Source of the DNA: Peredibacter starrii
Lineage (GTDB): Bacteria; Bdellovibrionota; Bacteriovoracia; Bacteriovoracales; Bacteriovoracaceae
Length of the DNA stretch: 64,000 bases
Assembly (NCBI RefSeq): GCF_034259205.1
Contig: NZ_CP139487.1
Span: 2,604,001-2,668,000 of the forward strand
Direction: 5' to 3'
Shown here piece by piece: positions 36,331 to 43,265 of the stretch (the first letter of the stretch is position 1; each line of letters starts with the position of its first letter). The translations under genes and the position numbers were made by a program. Below the pieces are notes generated by a model. The model had not been told where the DNA came from. It was given only the letters and a program-made list of their open reading frames with translations, and made no database searches.

Positions 36331-37671
36331 TTAAACTTCGTTCTGCTGAAGCGGCAGTTCCACCACGAAGGCCGTATTCGTTGAGGATTCATCGTAGTAA
36401 AGCTTGCCATGATGATCCTCAATGATCCCACGAGAAATCGACAAACCAATCCCCGTCCCACCCATTTCTTTTGTCGTGAAAAATGGTTCCATGATATTTT
36501 TGAGAACTTCCTTAGGGATGCCCTTTCCTGAATCAATGACTTTGATTCTTAGGGTATGATCAAATACTTCACAAGTCAGATGAATCCAGGGCCTGTCAGT
36601 CTTCACAATCGCATCAAATGAGTTATTCATGAGGTTCAATAGGACCTGTGAGATCTGAATCGGACGACAAACTAGATCGACTTGCGGGAATGGATCCACA
36701 ATGATCTGAATGGAATTCATGCGGAAGCGGTCCCTTGAGTAATTTAAAGTATCTTCGATAATAAGTCCCGGAGTTACCGTTTTGAACGGCTCCTTACGAT
36801 TGTCTCGGGAGAAGCTCCTTAGAGAATTAATAATCGTGGCCATGCGCTGAGTGGTCTCTTCGATCTGATCCAGATTACGAACAATAAAGTCCTTCTCCGC
36901 ACTTCCTCTTTGGATGTGGTTTCGAAGGTAATTTGCCCGTGTAGAAATCAGCCCCAAAGGATTATTGATCTCGTGAGCGATGCCGGCCGCCATTTCCCCT
37001 AGAGCAGAAAATTTTGACTGCATCTCGAGTTTGGTCTCAAGCTTTCTCTGGTGCTCCATTCTGAGTTCATAGATCGTCACCGAGGGAAGAAGAATGGCCA
37101 TGAGGATGTTACACATAAGTGAAACACCAAAACCAAAGGTCACTGTTGCCGGATTAAAACGGAAAAAACCGTAATCCAGGTGATGGAGGAAAACGATAAA
37201 GAGAGTTCCGAAGAGCAGATAATGAGTAATCGAAACCGTTTTACTTAGGATGAGAATTTTTCGGGCACGCACTAAACAATCCGTGGCCACGATGAAAAGG
37301 GCCAAGCTTTGAGGAAGTGTATAATAGAGAAATTCAAATCCACTTTGATTAAAAAGTAGTGATAAGAAATATCCACCCAGGATCAGTGGCATATGCCACT
37401 TTCTCTTTAGATCTGAACTTGTGACACTCTCTAAAATTTTCCGAGAGGTCACAAAACGCCAAATCCACAAAACCGTACTGAGAGCAACGAATGATGGTGC
37501 GAGTTTATTAGTAATGGCAGTGACTAAAAAATAGGTCCCATTGGCCAGCCAATACTCCACCCCTTCCCACTGGCGCTTATCACGCTCATACCAGTAAATG
37601 ATTGAGCTAATAATAATCATTCCCACAACAGTGAAGAATGAAATATTGATAATAATGGTGGCGCTATTCAT
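36331..37671 (-). CDS. Membrane-bound sensor histidine kinase (paralogue 2)
   Basis: A 446-residue kinase related along its whole length to the one at 33209. It has the same multi-helix sensor (W-x-A-N/L-G, VALS-x-x-x-WIW motif), phosphoacceptor MAAGIAHEINNPLGLIS, NLMNNSFDAI, IDSGKGI and GGTGIGLSIS. No response regulator is nearby. Its ATG lies only nine bases after the U-tract of the metalloprotease terminator, and no ribosome site is seen. Expression may therefore depend on read-through or a leaderless transcript. Confidence 0.88.
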   Translation of the reverse strand: MNSATIIINISFFTVVGMIIISSIIYWYERDKRQWEGVEYWLANGTYFLVTAITNKLAPSFVALSTVLWIWRFVTSRKILESVTSSDLKRKWHMPLILGGYFLSLLFNQSGFEFLYYTLPQSLALFIVATDCLVRARKILILSKTVSITHYLLFGTLFIVFLHHLDYGFFRFNPATVTFGFGVSLMCNILMAILLPSVTIYELRMEHQRKLETKLEMQSKFSALGEMAAGIAHEINNPLGLISTRANYLRNHIQRGSAEKDFIVRNLDQIEETTQRMATIINSLRSFSRDNRKEPFKTVTPGLIIEDTLNYSRDRFRMNSIQIIVDPFPQVDLVCRPIQISQVLLNLMNNSFDAIVKTDRPWIHLTCEVFDHTLRIKVIDSGKGIPKEVLKNIMEPFFTTKEMGGTGIGLSISRGIIEDHHGKLYYDESSTNTAFVVELPLQQNEV

Positions 37672-37679
37672 TGTTGCCC

Positions 37680-37709
37680 AAAAAAAAGGGCCAGGATCTA
37701 CCTGGCCCT
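37680..37709 (-). terminator. Rho-independent terminator between metalloprotease 1 and histidine kinase 2
   Basis: Perfect nine-base stem AGGGCCAGG / CCTGGCCCT with a five-base loop and eight T on the minus strand, 25 bases after the metalloprotease stop and nine bases before the kinase start codon. Confidence 0.92.
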
Positions 37710-37733
37710 AGATATAATTAAGACAAGCTTAAC

Positions 37734-38597
37734 TTATTTTTTTGGCTTAAACCAGCAAAGAGGACGAAGGCCAACTTTAGCACCAGTTGAACCATGACAA
37801 GTAGCTCTTACTTCATCACTTTGAGAAACGTCTTCGTTGAATGATTTTTCACAAAGAGCGCCCTGGAAGTATGTATCTAGACGACACTGGTGAGCTGGGT
37901 GAGCATCATCAGTTCTTGAAACTACGTTTGTGTCCGGAGTTTCGAATTTACCTTCTGGCTGATTACGAAGAGCTGCGAATAGACCCGCAACCGATACACC
38001 GGCCATACCACCACGGATACAGATCGCGCGGTCGTCTTTGTTAGGCCATGCCTTAGCACATGCCTGAGAAAGAGTTGTTGGAACGTTCATGCGAGAGATC
38101 GCTTGAGCGTTGTTATCGTTAAGGAACGCCTTACGAAGACATTTTAGAGTTGCGAAGTAATCAGACTGACCTTCGTTAGATGCCCAACGGTTGAAAAGGT
38201 TTCCAACTTTTGGAGCTCCACCAAGGTGGTGACCGATTTCGTGACAAAGAACAAGAGCGAAACCATCTTCAGTGATTGTGCTGTGACGAGCAAGACCACC
38301 GTACATATTTACAATCCAACCACCCATACGAGTAGCGTTTGCGTTTACAGTAGCATCTTCCCACTTACGGTTAATAGTAAGACGACCACCCATTTGCGAT
38401 ACGATTGGAGCGTAGATCACTTCAAGTTTGTCGATAACAGCATTGAATTGAGCTTCAGTTAAACCACCAGCTAGCTTTGAACCAACAGGGATTGATAGGT
38501 CGTTTTCAGGAAGGAATCCGCCTTTGCCGTCTTCCGTACAGGCAAATGATGGAGCCGCTAGGGCCATAGATAGAACGAGTGCAGTTAGAAATTTCAT
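37734..38597 (-). CDS. Secreted HExxH metalloprotease-like protein, paralogue 1
   Basis: A 287-residue protein with signal peptide 1-19 (cleavage after SFA, next residue Cys). The zinc site is CHEIGHHLGGAP (H119, E120, H123). NEGQSDYFA (E142, D146) follows 18 residues later, the E-x-x-x-D pattern of gluzincins such as M48-like families. Conserved cysteines (CTEDG, CHE, KCLR, QACAKAW, CIRGG, QCRLDTYFQGALC, ATCHGS, PLCWF) imply disulfides. AAGGAG precedes the ATG. I do not recognise a named family. The two neighbours upstream are clear paralogues sharing all these motifs. Confidence 0.72.
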   Translation of the reverse strand: MKFLTALVLSMALAAPSFACTEDGKGGFLPENDLSIPVGSKLAGGLTEAQFNAVIDKLEVIYAPIVSQMGGRLTINRKWEDATVNANATRMGGWIVNMYGGLARHSTITEDGFALVLCHEIGHHLGGAPKVGNLFNRWASNEGQSDYFATLKCLRKAFLNDNNAQAISRMNVPTTLSQACAKAWPNKDDRAICIRGGMAGVSVAGLFAALRNQPEGKFETPDTNVVSRTDDAHPAHQCRLDTYFQGALCEKSFNEDVSQSDEVRATCHGSTGAKVGLRPLCWFKPKK

Positions 38598-38681
38598 GTG
38601 TGTTCTCCTTAAGATTCATCTAAATCTCTTCAAGGCACAATTCTAGAAATCTCCGTGTTAAGACGTCAGCTTTATTATCGA

Positions 38682-38691
38682 AATGTAAGAA
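38682..38691 (-). promoter_or_regulatory. TTCTTACATT element upstream of metalloprotease 1
   Basis: Minus-strand TTCTTACATT, about 85-95 bases before the start codon. A matching or near-matching element stands at a similar distance before the other two paralogues. Confidence 0.35.
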
Positions 38692-38696
38692 GATGT

Positions 38697-38723
38697 AATA
38701 AAGGCCGGGGATTACCCGGCCTT
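38697..38723 (-). terminator. Terminator of metalloprotease paralogue 2
   Basis: AAGGCCGGG / CCCGGCCTT nine-base stem with a five-base loop, then TTTATTA on the minus strand, 30 bases after the stop codon. Confidence 0.85.
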
Positions 38724-38752
38724 TGCGCGAAAAGATGAATTTTGATTTAAAA

Positions 38753-39646
38753 CTATCTAGCGTTAGCTGTTGGCTTGAACCAGCAAAGTGGACGTAGACC
38801 AACTTTATCGCCAAGTGAACCGTGACATGTACCAGTTACTTCTGAAGTAGCAGATACGTCTTCGTTCATTGATCTGTCACAAAGTGAACCTTGGAAATAT
38901 GTATCAAGGCGACACTGATAAGCCGGGTGGTTATCATCAGTTTTTGTCACAACTTTTGTGTCAGGTGTCTCAAACTTTGGCTCAACAGTTGAGTTACGAA
39001 GCGCCATAAAAAGTCTTGAAACTGACATACCGGCCATACCGCCGCGGATACACATATAATAGTCAGCACTCCAAGTGTGGGCACTGCTACAAGCTCTTCT
39101 TAGTGTAGCTGGAACTGGCATCATATTACGAACGATGGCCTGGTTGTCATCGTTTTGCCAAACTTTACGTAGACACTTTAGGTTTGCGAAGTAGTCAGAC
39201 TGACCTTCGTTAGATGCCCAAGAAGATGCCCACTGAGAAGCTTTTCTTGGAGCTCCACCAATGTGGTGACCAAGCTCGTGACATACAACTAGTGCGAAAC
39301 CATCTTCAGTGATTGTCTCGTGACGAGCAAGACCACCGAACATAGATACTTTCCAAGTTTTACCCATTTGCTGAGCGTAAGCGTTTACAGTTGGATCATT
39401 CCAGTTTCTTTCAACTAGAAGGTTACCGCCGTAGTTCGATACGATTGGAGCGTATAGAGTTTCAACTTTTGTAATAACGTCATTGAACTGCTGCTCAGAA
39501 AGACCACCCATGCGGCCTTTTTGGTTGGCATAAATTTTCATGTTGTTTTCTGGTACGAAACCTTCAGTACCATCTGGTGTACATGCCATAACTGGGTAAG
39601 CCACTGTAAGGGCAATAGCTAGCAGTCCTTGCTTGAAACTTTTCAT
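38753..39646 (-). CDS. Secreted HExxH metalloprotease-like protein, paralogue 2
   Basis: A 297-residue protein with a signal peptide (cleavage near VMA before Cys22). It shares PDG.EGFVPENN, GGLSEQQFNDVI, GGLARHETITEDGFALVV, CHELGHHIGGAP (zinc site), NEGQSDYFA (likely third ligand) and the C-terminal cysteine-rich block with QCRLDTYFQGSLC with its neighbours. AAGGAG lies eight bases before the ATG. Residue identity to paralogues 1 and 3 is high by eye around the catalytic region and lower between, as expected for duplication followed by divergence. Confidence 0.72.
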   Translation of the reverse strand: MKSFKQGLLAIALTVAYPVMACTPDGTEGFVPENNMKIYANQKGRMGGLSEQQFNDVITKVETLYAPIVSNYGGNLLVERNWNDPTVNAYAQQMGKTWKVSMFGGLARHETITEDGFALVVCHELGHHIGGAPRKASQWASSWASNEGQSDYFANLKCLRKVWQNDDNQAIVRNMMPVPATLRRACSSAHTWSADYYMCIRGGMAGMSVSRLFMALRNSTVEPKFETPDTKVVTKTDDNHPAYQCRLDTYFQGSLCDRSMNEDVSATSEVTGTCHGSLGDKVGLRPLCWFKPTANAR

Positions 39647-39727
39647 TTAAATCTCTCCTTAGAAAATCACTAGGTCTTAACCTAATTCTGACATACTCAG
39701 ATATTGAGTTACTACAGTGAAAGACTA

Positions 39728-39747
39728 AAGTAAGAATTTGTTGGATG
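39728..39747 (-). promoter_or_regulatory. Shared upstream motif of metalloprotease 2
   Basis: GTAAGAATTTGTTGGAT (39731-39747, plus-strand reading) matches 16 of 17 positions with 40807-40823 ahead of paralogue 3, and both lie about 80-100 bases before the start codon. This suggests a common promoter or regulator site. Confidence 0.45.
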
Positions 39748-39782
39748 ACATGTTTTTTTTAGGGACAATTTTAGTCAAGAAT

Positions 39783-39802
39783 GTGTACAGCGACGTGTAC
39801 AC
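39783..39802. promoter_or_regulatory. GTGTACA inverted repeat
   Basis: Seven-base arms GTGTACA / TGTACAC with a six-base spacer, between the terminator of paralogue 3 and the shared motif of paralogue 2. Operator-like; the binding protein is unknown. Confidence 0.35.
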
Positions 39803-39807
39803 AAAGG

Positions 39808-39840
39808 GCAAAAAAAAAGCCAGGTCTTTCGACCTGGCCT
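39808..39840 (-). terminator. Terminator of metalloprotease paralogue 3
   Basis: Minus-strand GCCAGGTC / GACCTGGC stem closed by a GAAA tetraloop, flanked by A-runs and followed by at least nine T, 18 bases after the stop codon. Confidence 0.93.
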
Positions 39841-39856
39841 TTGGAGGAGAAACTAA

Positions 39857-40729
39857 TTACTGAACTGAAGGTTTAAACCAACAGCGAGGACGTAGACCAA
39901 CTGTGTGGCCTGTAGAACCGTGACATGCGCCAGCTACTTCAGAATCAGCTGTGAAATCTTCGTTGTAAGATTTTTCGCAAAGTGCACCTTGGAAATATGT
40001 ATCAAGTCTACACTGTGTAGCAGGGTGGCTATCAGATGTTGAAGTAACTTGTTTTGGATCCGGAGTATCAAACTTTGGAGCTTTCATTGACCAAGCTAGA
40101 GCAGCAAATAGTTTTGCTACAGAATCACCGGCCATACCGCCACGGATACAAAGAGCGCGATCAGCAGCTGACTTCCAATTTTTGTTACAAGAATCAGTTA
40201 GGAACTGAGGAACTTCCATGCTGCGAACGATGCGAGCGTTATCTTCGTTCATCCAAACACGGCGAAGACATTTTGTAGTTGCGAAGTAGTCAGCTTGACC
40301 TTCGTTAGATGCCCAATCGTCACCTGCGTAACGAGGAGCTCCTGCGATGTGGTGACCGATTTCGTGACATACAACAAGTGCGAAACCATCTGGTGTGATT
40401 GTCTTGTGACGAGCAAGACCACCGAACATAGAAACTTTCCAAACATTTCCTTCTTGTTCAGCGTAAGCATTAACTGTACCGTCAGTCCATTTACGAACGA
40501 CTTCTAGTTTACCGCCGTAAGAAGAAACGATTGGGGCATACACGTCAGAAACTGTATCAATAACTTCGTTAAATTGAGCTTCAGAAATTGTGTTGATGCT
40601 TTTAGCGTCTACAGGGATAAAAAGGTTATTTTCAGGAACGAAGCCTTCAGAACCATTTTTTGTGCAGGCAAGAACAGGTTGAGATGCGATAAGGGTTGCG
40701 AGGAGCAATCCTACTGATAGTTTTTTCAT
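39857..40729 (-). CDS. Secreted HExxH metalloprotease-like protein, paralogue 3
   Basis: A 290-residue protein with signal peptide (cleavage before Cys22). It has the same architecture as the two genes downstream: EGFVPENN, GGLARHKTITPDGF, CHEIGHHIAGAP, NEGQADYFATTKCLR, CIRGGMAG, QCRLDTYFQGALC and a terminal CWFKP. The third-ligand block reads E-G-Q-A-D, closest of the three to the ExxAD pattern of M48-type gluzincins. AAGGAGG precedes the ATG. Each of the three genes has its own terminator and so is a separate transcription unit. Confidence 0.72.
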   Translation of the reverse strand: MKKLSVGLLLATLIASQPVLACTKNGSEGFVPENNLFIPVDAKSINTISEAQFNEVIDTVSDVYAPIVSSYGGKLEVVRKWTDGTVNAYAEQEGNVWKVSMFGGLARHKTITPDGFALVVCHEIGHHIAGAPRYAGDDWASNEGQADYFATTKCLRRVWMNEDNARIVRSMEVPQFLTDSCNKNWKSAADRALCIRGGMAGDSVAKLFAALAWSMKAPKFDTPDPKQVTSTSDSHPATQCRLDTYFQGALCEKSYNEDFTADSEVAGACHGSTGHTVGLRPRCWFKPSVQ

Positions 40730-40803
40730 TAATCCTCCTTGATTAACTTTAAATCTGTAACAATGTTGACACAGAACTGTGGAGATGCCAGCAAAGTTAA
40801 GAA

Positions 40804-40823
40804 GATGTAAGAATTTTTTGGAT
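40804..40823 (-). promoter_or_regulatory. Shared upstream motif of metalloprotease 3
   Basis: GTAAGAATTTTTTGGAT (40807-40823, plus-strand reading), the near-identical partner of the motif at 39731-39747; on the minus strand it contains TTCTTACATC. Confidence 0.45.
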
Positions 40824-40835
40824 ACTGCTTCAAAG

Positions 40836-41747
40836 TCAGTTAAAAAAATTTAACACCAAATACCAAATGCCGAGTGTAACAAATGAAAGTGGCACACCTA
40901 CTCCCACCATCATTCCTGCAAGCGTTGGACGCAGATTATGAGAGGCAGCGAGAATGCTGGCAGTGATCATGGGTGCCATGGCACTTTCCATCACAGCAAC
41001 ACGGAGAATCTCATGCTTCAAACCAATGAAATAGTAGAGAGAAAAAATCATGAGGGGTGCGAGCAGCAATTTGTAACTAAGCCCCATGACGAGATAACGA
41101 AACTCATTCTTGATATGGCCCCATTTGAGTTGAAGACCAACTGAAATGAGGGCGAGCGGAGTTAAGGTTCCGGCGAGTTTTTCGAGAACAATTTTAATGT
41201 CCCCTTCTGCACTCCAACCCAAATTTCCGAGGAGAATTCCCACCACGAAAGACAAAAACGGAGGAAAGACCAGAATCTTTTTAAACAGCACACGTTTTCG
41301 CATTTTGCCCGAGGAAGAAGTGATCGCAAGCCACACTCCGAGACTTGAAACGATCAAAAAACTTCCCATTTGATCAACCACCAAAGCGTGCTTAACGGCA
41401 TCCATCCCATAGAGGGCCTCAATCACCGGAAAGCCCACAAACGAGGTGTTGGCAAAACCTGCGGTAAGGATCAAACAGCCAATAAGGGTCTTGTCCCATT
41501 CTAATTTCTTACCCAGATATTGGAAAAGAAAATAGGCAACTCCAAACATGATCCAGGCCACGAGGACCAGCCCAATAAGATCCGCCCTCCACTCCATATG
41601 AGGAAGGTTTAATAAGCAAATCGCCGGCATCGGGACGTATAAAATTAAGGTTCCGAGTGTGGTATGCGCGTTTGAAGGGATAGTTTTAACTTTCTGAAGA
41701 CCCACGCCAATCAGAAGACTAACAAATAAAAGAATTAGGCTACTCAT
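40836..41747 (-). CDS. AEC-family (auxin efflux carrier-like) transporter
   Basis: A 303-residue inner-membrane protein with about ten hydrophobic helices. It has the family marks YVPMPAICLLNLP near helix 2, TAGFANTSFVGFPVIEALYG in the first repeat and TLTPLALISVGLQL in the second. Bacterial AEC members include malate and malonate permeases, but substrate cannot be read from sequence. It is divergent from the xanthine dehydrogenase operon (about 80 bases between starts), so a link with the malate end-product of purine breakdown is conceivable. ATG 41747 is preferred over a GTG three codons upstream. Confidence 0.85.
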   Translation of the reverse strand: MSSLILLFVSLLIGVGLQKVKTIPSNAHTTLGTLILYVPMPAICLLNLPHMEWRADLIGLVLVAWIMFGVAYFLFQYLGKKLEWDKTLIGCLILTAGFANTSFVGFPVIEALYGMDAVKHALVVDQMGSFLIVSSLGVWLAITSSSGKMRKRVLFKKILVFPPFLSFVVGILLGNLGWSAEGDIKIVLEKLAGTLTPLALISVGLQLKWGHIKNEFRYLVMGLSYKLLLAPLMIFSLYYFIGLKHEILRVAVMESAMAPMITASILAASHNLRPTLAGMMVGVGVPLSFVTLGIWYLVLNFFN

Positions 41748-41828
41748 GATATTCACAACATCTTATTCATGAGGGAGAATAATGGCAATTAAGTCTTTAG
41801 ATAATTATCGTTACGCGTAAGGGTCAAA

Positions 41829-43265
41829 ATGAGAAACAAGATTGTTTTCTACCTCAATGGTAATCGTCATGAAGTGGGTGCTGAAAAATCATCCATGATG
41901 CTCGCTGATTTTCTTCGCTATGAAGAAAGTCTCACTGGGACAAAAATCGTATGTGCCGAAGGTGACTGTGGTGCCTGTTCGGTTCTTCGCTACTTCCCGC
42001 ATGTCCCTGGAACTGACACTCAAAACTATCTACCGATTAATTCTTGTATCACACTGGTGGGCCAGTTAGATGGCTCAAGTGTTGTGACAGTGGATGCACT
42101 CAAAAAAGAAGGCATCCTTCATGAAACACAACGGGCCGTGGTTCAGTGTCACGGTTCACAATGTGGATTCTGTACTCCGGGATTTGTGATGGCCCTCACA
42201 GGTCTGGTGGAAGAAAAACTTGAGAAGAAAGAAAAAACCATTAACGCTCAAGAGGCAAAAAACTGCCTGACCGGAAACCTTTGTCGCTGTACGGGTTATC
42301 AGGGAATCATCAATGCGGCGGTTGATATTGATCTCAAGAAATGTGAAAGCATCAAGAAAAGATACTATTCAGAAAAACAAGAAGTAGATCTGCTCAAGAC
42401 CTTCAATGAAGGAGTAAAATTGGAGGGAGAAGACTTTTCTTTCTTCGCTCCTAAGACCCTGGAAGAAGCGATCAACTATCTCATGACTGATCCGGAAATT
42501 CGAATTATAGGCGGAACCACTGATCTGGGTGTGGTTCATAATAAGCGTAAGATTAAAATCACCAAGGTCCTGAGCCTTCATCTTATTCGTGATCTCTATA
42601 ATGTCACAGAAAAGAACGGAGAAGTTCATCTGGGTGCCCGAGTGACCCATTCTGAGTTCAGGCACTTTATTAAAGATAAGATGCCGGAGTTTGCAAACTA
42701 CCTGGATATCTTTGCTTCTCCTCAAATTAAAAATGTGGGTACGATTGTAGGTAACATCGCCAACGCTTCTCCGATTGGTGATACGCCTCCAGCTCTTCTT
42801 GCCCTCAACGCTGAAGTTTGTATTATGGGGCCACAGGGAAAACGTGAAGTTCCTCTTTCGAAGTTCTTCCTCGCTTATCGTAAAACTGATCTTAAGCAAG
42901 GTGACATCGTGACCGGCATTAAGTTTAAAATCCCATCAAAATCTAACACTGTTCGTTTCTATAAAAACTCTAACCGCAAAGACCTGGATATCTCGGCAGT
43001 AAACCTCGCGGTCAATCTTGAATGGAAAGATGATTCTAAAAAAGAAATCAAAGACATCATTATCGCTGCCGGAGGTGTTGCCGCCACTCCCCTGCGCTTT
43101 GTGAAAACCGAAGAGTTCTTGAAGAATAACTTTGACATCAATCTTGCGGTGAAAGAGCTTCACGCGGAATTTAAACCATTAAGTGATGTAAGGGCCTCAA
43201 GCAGTTACCGACATGTGCTGGTAGAAAATCTCTTCCGCCGCTTCTTCTCGGAGGTGGGCGTATGA
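41829..43265 (+). CDS. xdhA: Xanthine dehydrogenase small subunit (2Fe-2S and FAD domains)
   Basis: A 478-residue protein. The ferredoxin-type cluster has CAEGDCGAC; the second 2Fe-2S domain has CGFCTPGF and NLCRCTGYQGI. The FAD domain (about 200-475) shows IIGGTTDLGV and NVGTIVGNIANASPIGDTPPAL. It carries electrons from the molybdenum site to FAD and NAD. Length and domain order match the Rhodobacter XdhA type. AAGGG precedes the ATG, and it overlaps xdhB by four bases. It is the first gene of an xdhABC operon. Confidence 0.96.
   Translation: MRNKIVFYLNGNRHEVGAEKSSMMLADFLRYEESLTGTKIVCAEGDCGACSVLRYFPHVPGTDTQNYLPINSCITLVGQLDGSSVVTVDALKKEGILHETQRAVVQCHGSQCGFCTPGFVMALTGLVEEKLEKKEKTINAQEAKNCLTGNLCRCTGYQGIINAAVDIDLKKCESIKKRYYSEKQEVDLLKTFNEGVKLEGEDFSFFAPKTLEEAINYLMTDPEIRIIGGTTDLGVVHNKRKIKITKVLSLHLIRDLYNVTEKNGEVHLGARVTHSEFRHFIKDKMPEFANYLDIFASPQIKNVGTIVGNIANASPIGDTPPALLALNAEVCIMGPQGKREVPLSKFFLAYRKTDLKQGDIVTGIKFKIPSKSNTVRFYKNSNRKDLDISAVNLAVNLEWKDDSKKEIKDIIIAAGGVAATPLRFVKTEEFLKNNFDINLAVKELHAEFKPLSDVRASSSYRHVLVENLFRRFFSEVGV

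Noticed and set aside
40836-41747. Assigning the AEC transporter to malate or urate export
   Set aside because: AEC substrates cannot be predicted from sequence; only the divergent position suggests a link.
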